Source: Pseudomonadota bacterium (GTDB lineage: Bacteria; Myxococcota; UBA9042; PHBI01). Taken from it: a stretch of 15,832 nt of DNA. Below are positions 6,772 to 13,704 of the stretch, one piece after another. A program made the translations under genes and the position numbers. The first letter of the stretch is position 1, and every line of letters starts with the position of its first letter. The stretch is taken from positions 1 through 15,832 of the forward strand of contig SYAK01000009.1 in the NCBI GenBank assembly GCA_005788935.1. The letters run 5' to 3'. The notes below the pieces were generated by a model. The model ran no database searches. It was not told the DNA's origin and saw only the letters and a list, made by a program, of their open reading frames with translations.

Positions 6772-7386
6772 TCAGTTCACGGTCTCGGCCACGACGAAGA
6801 CGACGCGTGAGAACATCTCGGCGGGCTCCTTCTCAGGCTTGCCGTCACCGGTCTTGTCGGGCACGTCGAGTTCGAGGGGCTTGGCGGTCATGAACTTGGT
6901 CATGTCGTCGTACGCGGGCTCCTCAAGCTGCAGACGGGCAGCGTCGATCGTGCGGGCCACGGTCTGCCAGGGCACGTCCATGTCCGCCGAGATGTTGATC
7001 GTCGCCTCGTCCTTGTACTTGTCCTTGAAGCCCCGGAGGCGGGCGTAGAGGGCCGGGTAGTCGAAGTCCTCACCCTCGAACCCATCGTAGACGCGCTTCG
7101 GGATCGGCGTGACGTTCTCGTTGGCCGAGAGCTCGTCCTGCACCTTGATGCCGAAGCCGTTCTTGCCGATGTGGACCGTCAGGTTCAGAGGCTTCTTCTC
7201 CTCCTCGCCGTCTTGCGGCTTGGCGGCGCCTGATCCGAGACGTGGCGCGGCTACGGCCTGGACCTTCACCTCGAAGAAGTTGAAGAGGAACAGGAGCATC
7301 GGGATCAGCAGCACCATGAGCCCCATGATCGGGGTCAGGTTGAGTTCCTCGAGCTTGACCTTGAAGCGATCACCCTTGCTGCTCAC
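6772..7386 (-). CDS. TolR/ExbD-type motor protein lacking the ion-path aspartate
   Basis: This 204-residue ExbD/TolR-type protein has a short basic cytoplasmic start (MSSKGDRFKVKLEE), one transmembrane helix (about 19-38, LNLTPIMGLMVLLIPMLLF) and a periplasmic domain. The LNLTP lead-in is typical of the family. The residue that should be the proton-carrying Asp is Gly22, and no other acidic residue lies within the helix. The periplasmic part has a charged linker (GEEEKKP), a beta-rich stretch (LNLTVHIGKNGFGIKV) and a DMDVPWQTVARTIDAA segment resembling the ExbD/TolR end. The start is taken as the GTG at 7386, with GGAGG five bases upstream; a GTG at 7398 has none. The gene lies between the TolQ-like gene and a second tolR-like gene that keeps the Asp. 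The product probably acts as a structural or force-transmitting partner rather than a full proton carrier. Confidence 0.83.
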   Translation of the reverse strand: MSSKGDRFKVKLEELNLTPIMGLMVLLIPMLLFLFNFFEVKVQAVAAPRLGSGAAKPQDGEEEKKPLNLTVHIGKNGFGIKVQDELSANENVTPIPKRVYDGFEGEDFDYPALYARLRGFKDKYKDEATINISADMDVPWQTVARTIDAARLQLEEPAYDDMTKFMTAKPLELDVPDKTGDGKPEKEPAEMFSRVVFVVAETVN

Positions 7387-7391
7387 GGCTG

Positions 7392-7396
7392 CCTCC
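7392..7396 (-). promoter_or_regulatory. Ribosome binding site fixing the GTG start of the Asp-less tolR-like gene
   Basis: GGAGG on the minus strand lies five bases before the GTG at 7386. The longer frame beginning at the GTG at 7398 would translate through this motif and has no Shine-Dalgarno sequence of its own. Confidence 0.65.
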
Positions 7397-7421
7397 ACTC
7401 GTCTCGGTCACCGTCGTCTCG

Positions 7422-7524
7422 AACCCGTCCCGCGGGTTTGGCCCGGAGCCGCCGCGCCAGAGGGCGCTTGTCGGCTGCGAGGCTCGGAATGTCGCCACGC
7501 TTGTCGTAGCTCCGTCGTCGGAGC
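7422..7524 (-). other. Cluster of short perfect stem-loops upstream of the first tolR-like gene
   Basis: The 239-base gap between the tolQ-like and first tolR-like genes shows no gene I can support. It holds three perfect short inverted repeats: AACCCG/CGGGTT (7422-7427, 7433-7438), GCGCC/GGCGC (7454-7458, 7463-7467) and GCTCCG/CGGAGC (7509-7514, 7519-7524). With the longer stem after the tolQ-like gene it forms a highly structured leader. A role in setting expression ratios of motor subunits is possible but unproven. Confidence 0.35.
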
Positions 7525-7574
7525 GTGCTGGCGCGCGTAGCATGCGCCGCTGAAAATCTCACACCAGCGCCAAG

Positions 7575-7611
7575 CTGACGGACCCGCACGTTGCGCGTCC
7601 GGGCCCGTCAG
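7575..7611 (-). terminator. Long stem-loop just after the tolQ-like gene, attenuator or stabiliser
   Basis: The arms CTGACGG (7575-7581) and CCGTCAG (7605-7611) extend inward to about 12 consecutive pairs including one wobble, then further after one mismatch. The stem begins about 15 bases past the tolQ-like stop. No T run follows on the minus strand, so it is a weak classical terminator. It could partly stop transcription or protect the tolQ-like message, giving more channel than TolR-like subunits, in keeping with ExbB/ExbD-type stoichiometry. Confidence 0.45.
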
Positions 7612-7625
7612 GGGCTCGGAGAGGG

Positions 7626-8267
7626 TCAGGAAGCGCTGCCAGGCCCCGCGGAGAGCAGGTTCTGGAGCTTCGTCGAGTAGAGGTCGATCTCGTCGATGAT
7701 CTTCTTCGTCACGCCCGAGAGGTACAGGTGGAACGCGAGAAGCGGGATGGCGACGATCAGACCGAAGGCGGTCGTCAACATGGCCTTCGCGATCGCGTCA
7801 CCGAGCGCGTTCTGGCGCTCGGCCGCCGGGATGGCGTCCGACGAGATGGCCGCGAAGGCGTCGATCATGCCGTCGATGGTCCCGAGCAGCCCGATCAGCG
7901 TCGAGATGTTCGCCATCGCCTGAAGCGACTGGGTGCGCTTCTGGATGTTCGGCAGGACCTCGAGGGTGGCCTCCTCGATCGCCTCGCTGATCTGCTCCGG
8001 GCCCTTGTTGGCGCGCAGCAGACCGGCCTTCAGGACGTGCGCGAGGGCCGCCGACGGCGCCGCGTTGCACAGCTTGATGGCCTTGTCGTAGCTCTGCGAG
8101 ACGACAAGCTTCTGGACCTGCGCCATGAAGGCGCCCGCGTTGATGTTGTAACGGAAGAACAGGAAGATGAACCGTTCAACCGTGATGCCCAGCGCGATGA
8201 TGGACACACCCAGAATCGGGTACATCCAGAAACCACCGTCGCTCATGAATTTCGCGAAGCCCTCCAT
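7626..8267 (-). CDS. TolQ/ExbB/MotA-family motor channel protein (AglR-like)
   Basis: This 213-residue inner-membrane protein is of the MotA/TolQ/ExbB family and forms the proton-channel stator around TolR-like helices. Three transmembrane helices are visible: about 13-38 (ILGVSIIALGITVERFIFLF), 121-141 (ISTLIGLLGTIDGMIDAFAA) and 163-183 (MLTTAFGLIVAIPLLAF). The LLGT of helix 2 and the TTAFGLxxAIP of helix 3 are family hallmarks, the threonines lining the ion path. Asp132 in helix 2 (GTID) is an unusual acidic residue there. The loop between helices 1 and 2 is the expected cytoplasmic domain. The open frame extends to 8504, but the Arg/Pro-rich extension is not TolQ-like; the ATG at 8267 has GGAGGAG six bases upstream. 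A 306-base gap precedes it, and two tolR-like genes and gltG follow, as in Agl-Glt-type motors. Confidence 0.92.
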   Translation of the reverse strand: MEGFAKFMSDGGFWMYPILGVSIIALGITVERFIFLFFRYNINAGAFMAQVQKLVVSQSYDKAIKLCNAAPSAALAHVLKAGLLRANKGPEQISEAIEEATLEVLPNIQKRTQSLQAMANISTLIGLLGTIDGMIDAFAAISSDAIPAAERQNALGDAIAKAMLTTAFGLIVAIPLLAFHLYLSGVTKKIIDEIDLYSTKLQNLLSAGPGSAS

Positions 8268-8273
8268 GGACCG

Positions 8274-8280
8274 CTCCTCC
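8274..8280 (-). promoter_or_regulatory. Strong ribosome binding site fixing the start of the tolQ-like gene
   Basis: GGAGGAG on the minus strand lies six bases before the ATG at 8267. It rules against the longer frame from 8504, whose extra 79 residues do not resemble any TolQ N-terminus. Confidence 0.75.
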
Positions 8281-8409
8281 GTCGTATCAACCAGTCTTGC
8301 TGCCGCTGATGGTGCCAATTCTCGGTGGCGGATCATCCATCCACCGTGTCGATCGGGCGCTTGACCGTGAACTGCTGTCGCGGAACGGGCGCCCTCCCTG
8401 AGCCGGTAT

Positions 8410-8438
8410 GGATTACCCCTGCTTTCGGGCTGGGTCAA
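8410..8438 (-). promoter_or_regulatory. Weak promoter candidate for the motor genes
   Basis: On the minus strand TTGACC (8433-8438) is followed after 17 bases by TAATCC (8410-8415). The -35 is good and the -10 poor. It lies about 140 bases upstream of the tolQ-like ATG, leaving a long leader. An activator or another sigma factor could be needed; it may also be chance. Confidence 0.3.
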
Positions 8439-8455
8439 GACCTGCCTCGCAGGTC
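8439..8455. repeat. Perfect 7-base inverted repeat next to the promoter candidate
   Basis: GACCTGC (8439-8445) and GCAGGTC (8449-8455) are separated by CTC. The repeat directly abuts the candidate -35 on its upstream side, where an activator or repressor could bind. As RNA it would form a seven-pair stem with a three-base loop, so it could instead belong to the 3' end of the upstream transcript. Confidence 0.4.
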
Positions 8456-8573
8456 GACGCGACGAGGTCGCGCGGGACGGGGACGGGATGCCCCCGCGAA
8501 GCAAGGAAAGCGTGTGTTTGCATGAGGTTGCAGGACGGGCGCCGGGACGAGCCCCCGCGCACGCGCGCAGACC

Positions 8574-8837
8574 TCAGAACGAGTTCCGGAGGGCCGAGTC
8601 GATGATGCGGTCCACGAAGACGCGTTGCAGTTTCAGGTTCTCGTAACTGACGCGGCTGCGGCGCAGCACGTAGAAGACCTGCGGCTTGGCGACCTTGCCC
8701 TCGATGGTCAGGGCCTCGAGCTCGATGACCCGCGGCGGGGCCCGCCGGCCCGCGTCCTGCGCCCAACCAGAGGCGGGCGCGACGCACGTGAGGAGGACGG
8801 TGAGGGCGACGAGGAGGGTGGCTGACGACCGCTTCAT
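8574..8837 (-). CDS. Small exported protein of unknown function in the Glt-like cluster
   Basis: From the ATG at 8837 this encodes 87 residues; GGAGG lies seven bases upstream, so the GTG seven codons earlier is unlikely. The N-terminus is a clear signal peptide: MKRSS, a hydrophobic core ATLLVALTVLLTCVA, and likely cleavage near GWAQ-DA. The mature part is about 60 residues and basic, with VIELEALTIEGKVAKPQVFY followed by a helical-looking end finishing RNSF. I recall similar short proteins beside Glt-type genes but cannot assign a family. By position, between the GltE-like and GltG genes, it could be a functional counterpart of GltF; that is inference only. It starts 17 bases after the TPR gene upstream, so it is in the same operon, and it is the last gene before the 306-base gap. 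Confidence 0.7.
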   Translation of the reverse strand: MKRSSATLLVALTVLLTCVAPASGWAQDAGRRAPPRVIELEALTIEGKVAKPQVFYVLRRSRVSYENLKLQRVFVDRIIDSALRNSF

Positions 8838-8854
8838 GGCGAGTCCTCCAGAGA

Positions 8855-10045
8855 TCACTCGGGCTGGGGTTCTTCGGCGGGTGCGTCACCGTCGGCGGGG
8901 GGCGCGGCGGGTGCGCCGCCCTCGGCGGGCGGCTGCTTCTTCTCGTTCTCGCGCCGCTCGGTCTCCTGCTTGATGAAGAGGGCCGCCTCCTCGAGGTAGC
9001 GATCGAGGCGATCGTCGACGAGCCCGTTGCGGCGGCTCGCATTGAAGGCGCCGACGGCCTCGTTCAGCTGGGCGAGACGGTCGCGACCGGGCAGCGGGTT
9101 CTCGAGGTAGAGGACCGCGAGGTTGAACCAGGCCTCGGGCGAGGTCGGCTCGATGGCGAGGCCCTGTTTCCAGGAGGATTCGGCCTCCGTGAAGAGGCCG
9201 GCGCCGCGCTGGGCGCAGCCGAGGTTGATCCAGGCGGGCACGAGGCGTGGGGTGAGGCTGGTGGCGCGCGTCAGGATGGCTGTCGCCGCCTCCCAGTTGC
9301 GGACCTCGACGTAGATGGCGCCGAGGCTGTTGAGGCCCTCGACGTAGCCAGGCAGGACGGTGACGGCCTCCTCGAGCAGGTCGCGAGCCTCGACGAGCTT
9401 GCCTTCGGCGTGTCGGATGCCCGCGAGCAGCGTGAGCGCCTCGGCGTCCCGCTCGAGCTCGAGGGCGCGGGCGAGGATCGGCTCGGCGGTCAGCGGGCGG
9501 CCCAGTGCGAGGTAGACGCGGGCGAGGAGCTTCGTCGCGGGCACCGAGGTCTCGCGGAGCTTCAGTGTCCGGGTCGCGGCCGCGAGGGCGGGCTCGTGGC
9601 TGCCAGCTGCGAGCAGGGCCTCGGCGTAGGCGAGCTGGGCGGCCACCGAGTCCCGGTGCGCGTTCGCGAGGTTGGCGGTGCGCGTCACGATGGCCGCCGT
9701 GTCCTTCGCGCGCGCGGCGACGCGAACCGAGAGGATGAGCGCCTGGGGATGGAGCGGCGCGTCCGCGAGAACGGCGTCGAGGTGGGCGCGCGCGGCGGGC
9801 AGATCGTCGCGCATCAGCGAGAGACGCGCGGCAGCGGCGCGGGCCTCGGGGCTCTTCGGGTGCCGCGCGATGAGGGACTCGGCCTCTGGAAGGGCGCCGC
9901 GGTCGATGGCGAGGTCGGCTGGATGCGGCACTTCGTCCGCACCCGACGGCTCGGCGGCGAGGGCGCGGGACGCGAGGGACGCAAGGACGGCGAGGGACGC
10001 GAGGGCGTTGCGCGAGGCGGCGCGTGTGGCGATGGGGCGGGTCAC
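8855..10045 (-). CDS. Exported TPR protein, GltE/AglT-like
   Basis: This 396-residue periplasmic or envelope-attached TPR protein is probably a scaffold linking motor and outer-membrane parts. The signal peptide has an Arg-rich start, a hydrophobic core LASLAVLASLA and an ALA-AE cleavage site; no lipobox Cys is present. Tandem TPR helices fill about 40-330, for instance EGLNSLGAIYVEVRNWEAAT and PEAWFNLAVLYLENP. The C-terminus is Glu/Lys- then Pro/Ala-rich and probably disordered. It begins at a GTG whose last two bases are part of the upstream gene's TGA (GTGA overlap), with the near-perfect Shine-Dalgarno AAGGAGGTG just before it, so it is translationally coupled. GltE/AglT of Myxococcus gliding is a TPR protein in a comparable place; the assignment rests on architecture and order, so a generic TPR protein cannot be excluded. 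Confidence 0.83.
   Translation of the reverse strand: MTRPIATRAASRNALASLAVLASLASRALAAEPSGADEVPHPADLAIDRGALPEAESLIARHPKSPEARAAAARLSLMRDDLPAARAHLDAVLADAPLHPQALILSVRVAARAKDTAAIVTRTANLANAHRDSVAAQLAYAEALLAAGSHEPALAAATRTLKLRETSVPATKLLARVYLALGRPLTAEPILARALELERDAEALTLLAGIRHAEGKLVEARDLLEEAVTVLPGYVEGLNSLGAIYVEVRNWEAATAILTRATSLTPRLVPAWINLGCAQRGAGLFTEAESSWKQGLAIEPTSPEAWFNLAVLYLENPLPGRDRLAQLNEAVGAFNASRRNGLVDDRLDRYLEEAALFIKQETERRENEKKQPPAEGGAPAAPPADGDAPAEEPQPE
10042..10045 (-). promoter_or_regulatory. GTGA stop/start overlap, translational coupling
   Basis: The TGA ending the 1220-residue TPR gene overlaps the GTG of the GltE-like gene in the sequence GTGA. AAGGAGGTG at 10050-10058 on the minus strand precedes it. 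A ribosome finishing the first gene can restart directly, tying the amounts of the two proteins together. Confidence 0.8.
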
Positions 10046-13000
10046 TCCGCACCTCCTTCGGGCTCGCCACGCTCGGGGTCAGGCGCGGCATCGGTGCCCG
10101 GCACCGTGGTGCCATCGCCCGCTTGTGGGGCGCCCGGGGCGGGTGGAGCCGGGGCCGCCGCAGGACGCGACGCGTTGCGGGTGCGCGCGTCGGCCCGGAA
10201 CCGCGGCGTGAAGGTCGGGACGCGACGCGGGTCCTTGAAGAGCGGGTATTCCTGCGGCTTGTAGGCGTTGGCAGCGACGAGCGCCTTTTGGGCCCACTCG
10301 GTCGTGACCTTCAGACGGCGCGACTCCTGGACGGTCTTCTCGAAGCGCTCGACCGCGATGTTCTCGTAGCGGAGCCCCTCGTCCTCGATGATCGTGATGT
10401 ACTCGTCGAGCTCTTCCTCGGAGAGGCCCGTGGGCTCGGGGGCGGCGTAGAGGGTCTTCGCGAACTCGCGGTAGATGTCGCCGATGCGGTAGAAGGCCGC
10501 GATCGTCCAGTCGAGGGCCTTGAAGGCGAAGACGCCGGCGTAGGCCGCCTCGAGCTCGTCGAGCAGCTTCTGCTTCTTCGCGAGGTCCGCCGCCATCTGG
10601 CGCTGCGAAGCCCCCTTCAGCCGCAACTTCTCGTAGGCGAAGAAGCGCTGCTCGATCTCGATGAAGGTCGCCTTGGCCGCGAGAATCGCTGCGAGCGTTC
10701 CGGGTTGGAAGCCGCGCGCCTTGTACTCCTTGAGGATGTCGGCGTAGAGCTTGAGGGCGTCCTTGGTCTTGTTCTGGGCGTAGGCGAGGTCGGCGAGATC
10801 GCCCATCGCCCCAAGGACCTGGGTCCCCATCGCCGGCTTCGCCTTGAAGCGCTCGATGAAGGTAAGCAGCATCTTGCGCTGGAGGTCGGTCTTCTTCAGA
10901 CGCCCGTGGAGCTCGGCGGCGCGGTAGATGGCGTTCGCGCTGTCATCGCGATCCTTGAAGATCTGCGAGTACTTCTCGTAGGTCTTCGCGGCGTCCTCGA
11001 GGCGACCGGCGTATTCCTGCAGGCGGGCCGCTGTGAAGAGGGCGTAGGGGCGGTTCGGATTCGGGGTGCCCTCGGTGCGATCGAGGAACAGAAAGTAGGT
11101 CGTGACAGCGCTCTCGAAGGCGAAGAAGAGCTTGTAGTTCTCGGCGAGTTCAAAGACGGACTCGGTCTTGAACTCGCTCTTCGCGAAGCGGGGCTCGTTG
11201 ACGAGCTTCTCGAAGATGCGGGCGGCCGAGTCGTAGTACTTCACGTCCTTGTAGGCCATGGCCGCGTTGTAATACGCCTTGTCGAGGAAGGCGGCGTCCT
11301 GATTCTGGTCGGCGAGGCGCTCGAACTCTTGTGCGGCCTCGAGCTTCTTGCCTTCGGCGAGCAGGGCCTCGGCGCGCTGGAACTGGGCACCGAGCTTGAA
11401 GAGTTTGATCTTGCTTCGAATCTCGGCGGTGGTCTTGGGGTCGCCCAGCTCGAGCCGCTCGGCGATGGTCGCCCACTGCTCAAGCGCCGCGATGTCGTTC
11501 TCTTCTCGGAACGTGTTGAGGATGTTCGCCATCGCGTCGGCGGCGATGGGGTCCTCGGGGAAGCAGGCGATGACCTGACGGAAGCGCTTGCGGGCGGTCT
11601 CGAAGTCGCGGAAGCGGAGCGCGATGACGGCCGACTGGTAGGTCAGCGCGACCTGCGGCTCCCGCCCGCCCTTGTACAGGATGTCGCGCAGCGTGAAGAA
11701 CTCGACCGCGGCGAGCCAGCGCTCGACCTCGGGGGGGACTGGCTCGGCCGAGATGAGCCGCTTCTCGCTCGTGGCGGTCTCGCCCTCGGGCAGCGGTGGG
11801 GGGTCCCAGGGCGCGTTCGGGTTCGACTTCGCCTGGATGCGCCCCGACTTCACCGCTTCGGCGATGAGCCGCTCGTTCGACTTGACGGCCGACCAGGCCG
11901 CGGGCTCGCGGAACCGGTACTGGTAGGGGTCACTCGCCACCTCGAGGTATATGGCCGCCGCCTCGTCCACCTGATCGCTGTAGTAGAGCGTCTCGGCGAG
12001 GTAGAAGCGCATTTCATAGCTCGCAGGCTCGGTCGGGTAACGGGCGAGGTACTCGCGGTAGGCGCGCGCCGCCTGCTTGTAGGACTCGAAGCTCTGGACG
12101 AGCAGCGCGTTCGGGTCCTCGGCGTCGCGGGATTCGGCCTTCAGCTCCTGGGCGCGCTGGTGGAGCATGAGGGCACGGCGACGCATCTCGAGCTCGATCG
12201 CGGTGCGCGTGTCGGCGAGGCGCTTGCCGTCTGCGGCGTTGGCGACGGCCCACGGGCTCTTCGGGGCGAACATCTCGGCGAGGCGCTCGCGCTCGCGGGT
12301 GGCTCCCTCGACGTCGCGGAGGATGTCGTGGATCTGGATGATCCGCTGCTGAAGGTCGACCGCGTCGATCGCGATCGGGCGGGCGTCGATGATGCGCCGG
12401 AAGACCGCGATCGCCTCGAGGTACTTCTTCTGGTCGTGCAGCTCGTAGAGGGCCTCGGCGTATCGGACCATGATGTCACGCTCGTACCCGCTCCCTCCGG
12501 AGAGATAGCTGAGGGCGCGCTCGATGCCGCGATTGTCATCTTCGAGTCCGTCGTTGTCCCAGTCGTCCTCGGCGAGGCTCTTCGCGAGGTACTCGACAGC
12601 CTCCTCGCGCAGTGCGCTCGCGGTTGTCTCACCGCCCGCGGCGTTCGTGTCGTACCAGCCGATGAGGTCCTTGAAGGTCCGGATGGCGCGGTCGTAGTCG
12701 TAGAGCTGGAAGTAGGTCCAGCCGAGCTTGTAGAGCGCCTTGTCGTAAAAGCGGCTCTCCTTGTAGCGCAAGGCCGAGGCGTAGGCCTCGGCGGCCTCGT
12801 TGAAGCGACCGAGGTCGAACTCGAGCTCGCCGATGCGCAGCCAGACCTCGGCGGCGTAGGCGCTCTTCGGGAACTCGGTGACGAGCTTGCGCCACGCGGT
12901 AACGGCCTCCGTGTCCTGCAAGGACTCCTGAAGGACGTAGCCCATCAGGTAGTAGACCGCGTCAGCGTACCGGTAACGATCGCCGAAGCGACTGATGAGG

Positions 13001-13704
13001 AGCCCGTAGATGCGCACACAGTCCGCGTAGCCACGCTCGGGCGACTCGGGGCGCGTCTTCAGCTCGCCGCGATCGAAGGCGAGCCGCGCGGCGAGGTAGC
13101 GCTTGTTGGCCTCCTCGTAGTCGACCGCGCTCCGCTCGTAGTAGAGTTCGGCGAGGCGGAACATCGCGTCGGGCGTGTAGCGCATGTCATCGGGGTACTT
13201 CTCGATGAAGCGCTCGAACTGCGCGATGGCCTCCTCACGGCGCTGCTTCTCGGTCCCCTCGAGGGCGGCGATCTCGCGATCGTAGCGGCGGTTGACGCTC
13301 GCCACGCGGTCGGCGAACTTCGCGTCGAGGAAGCGATCGACCTCGCCGCGATAGTCGTCTCCAGCCGCGAGGAATCGGTCGAGCGCCCGCATGTACTCGC
13401 GTCGATGGTCGGCGAGCGGGTCGTCGTCCGGGCTGCGGCGCTCCGCGACTGGCGCCCCGATGGGCTCGCGGACGCACTTCCCGATCTCGGGGACCGCCGC
13501 CACACGGGCGCGGGCTGCCGAATTGGCTGGCGAGGGCGACGACGCCGGAGGGGTCGGCACGACAGGGCCCGCGGGCGCTGGGGGTGCAACGGGCGCGGTA
13601 GCGGGACCGGGGTCCGCAGCCCGCAGCGGCGCGAGCGGGGCGGTGGCGATGAGCGCGGCGAGGCCTGCGGCGAGGCCCTGACGCATGGCGACACGGACGC
13701 TCAT
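10042..13704 (-). CDS. Large exported TPR protein, GltD-like
   Basis: This 1220-residue protein has a signal peptide (core GLAAGLAALIATAPLA, cleavage near LRA-AD), a Pro/Ala-rich linker (31-70), then TPR and TPR-like helices to about 1140, and a Pro/Ala-rich tail. Clear BamD/YbgF-type repeats include AIAQFERFIEKYP (159-171), AVTAWRKLVTEFP (267-279) and AAEAYASALRYKESRFYDKA (304-323). An acidic insertion at 381-391 (DWDNDGLEDDN) resembles a calcium-binding loop. It starts at the ATG at 13704 inside an ATGA overlap with the upstream gene, with GGAG seven bases before it, so the three TPR genes form one coupled unit. In size, repeat content and place before the GltE-like gene it matches GltD/NfsD-type periplasmic proteins, thought to form the body spanning from motor to outer membrane; that identity is inferred from context. 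Confidence 0.84.
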   Translation of the reverse strand: MSVRVAMRQGLAAGLAALIATAPLAPLRAADPGPATAPVAPPAPAGPVVPTPPASSPSPANSAARARVAAVPEIGKCVREPIGAPVAERRSPDDDPLADHRREYMRALDRFLAAGDDYRGEVDRFLDAKFADRVASVNRRYDREIAALEGTEKQRREEAIAQFERFIEKYPDDMRYTPDAMFRLAELYYERSAVDYEEANKRYLAARLAFDRGELKTRPESPERGYADCVRIYGLLISRFGDRYRYADAVYYLMGYVLQESLQDTEAVTAWRKLVTEFPKSAYAAEVWLRIGELEFDLGRFNEAAEAYASALRYKESRFYDKALYKLGWTYFQLYDYDRAIRTFKDLIGWYDTNAAGGETTASALREEAVEYLAKSLAEDDWDNDGLEDDNRGIERALSYLSGGSGYERDIMVRYAEALYELHDQKKYLEAIAVFRRIIDARPIAIDAVDLQQRIIQIHDILRDVEGATRERERLAEMFAPKSPWAVANAADGKRLADTRTAIELEMRRRALMLHQRAQELKAESRDAEDPNALLVQSFESYKQAARAYREYLARYPTEPASYEMRFYLAETLYYSDQVDEAAAIYLEVASDPYQYRFREPAAWSAVKSNERLIAEAVKSGRIQAKSNPNAPWDPPPLPEGETATSEKRLISAEPVPPEVERWLAAVEFFTLRDILYKGGREPQVALTYQSAVIALRFRDFETARKRFRQVIACFPEDPIAADAMANILNTFREENDIAALEQWATIAERLELGDPKTTAEIRSKIKLFKLGAQFQRAEALLAEGKKLEAAQEFERLADQNQDAAFLDKAYYNAAMAYKDVKYYDSAARIFEKLVNEPRFAKSEFKTESVFELAENYKLFFAFESAVTTYFLFLDRTEGTPNPNRPYALFTAARLQEYAGRLEDAAKTYEKYSQIFKDRDDSANAIYRAAELHGRLKKTDLQRKMLLTFIERFKAKPAMGTQVLGAMGDLADLAYAQNKTKDALKLYADILKEYKARGFQPGTLAAILAAKATFIEIEQRFFAYEKLRLKGASQRQMAADLAKKQKLLDELEAAYAGVFAFKALDWTIAAFYRIGDIYREFAKTLYAAPEPTGLSEEELDEYITIIEDEGLRYENIAVERFEKTVQESRRLKVTTEWAQKALVAANAYKPQEYPLFKDPRRVPTFTPRFRADARTRNASRPAAAPAPPAPGAPQAGDGTTVPGTDAAPDPERGEPEGGAE
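13701..13704 (-). promoter_or_regulatory. ATGA stop/start overlap between the two largest TPR genes
   Basis: The TGA of the upstream TPR gene and the ATG of the 1220-residue gene share four bases (ATGA). This indicates co-transcription and coupled translation. Confidence 0.8.

Larger units (their letters stand above)
8268..8573 (-). other. 306-base intergenic region upstream of the motor genes
   Basis: No gene is supported here. It contains the tolQ-like ribosome binding site next to the gene, a weak promoter candidate (8410-8438) and an adjacent perfect inverted repeat (8439-8455). The remainder shows no clear RNA gene or repeat. It is the largest gap in the window and probably the regulatory break between the TPR genes and the motor genes. 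Confidence 0.5.

Noticed and set aside
7560..7580. Possible sigma54-type promoter in the same gap (TTGGCG followed by GTGAGA)
   Set aside because: The spacing and the required TTGC -12 element are absent.
7383..7589. A 68-codon minus-strand frame in the gap between the tolQ-like and tolR-like genes
   Set aside because: Arg-rich with no ribosome binding site, and it covers the hairpin cluster; more likely untranslated.
6046..8267. Reading the motor genes as the housekeeping Tol-Pal system
   Set aside because: There are two tolR-like genes and a GltG gene, and no TolA, TolB or Pal gene, which fits an Agl-Glt type motor better.
8268..8504. N-terminal extension of the TolQ-like frame up to 8504
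   Set aside because: The extra 79 residues are Arg/Pro-rich and unlike any TolQ; a strong ribosome binding site precedes the ATG at 8267.
8413..9042. A 209-codon minus-strand frame overlapping the 87-residue gene and the gap
   Set aside because: Low-complexity Arg/Pro/Ser-rich translation in a shifted frame of real genes, with no start signal.
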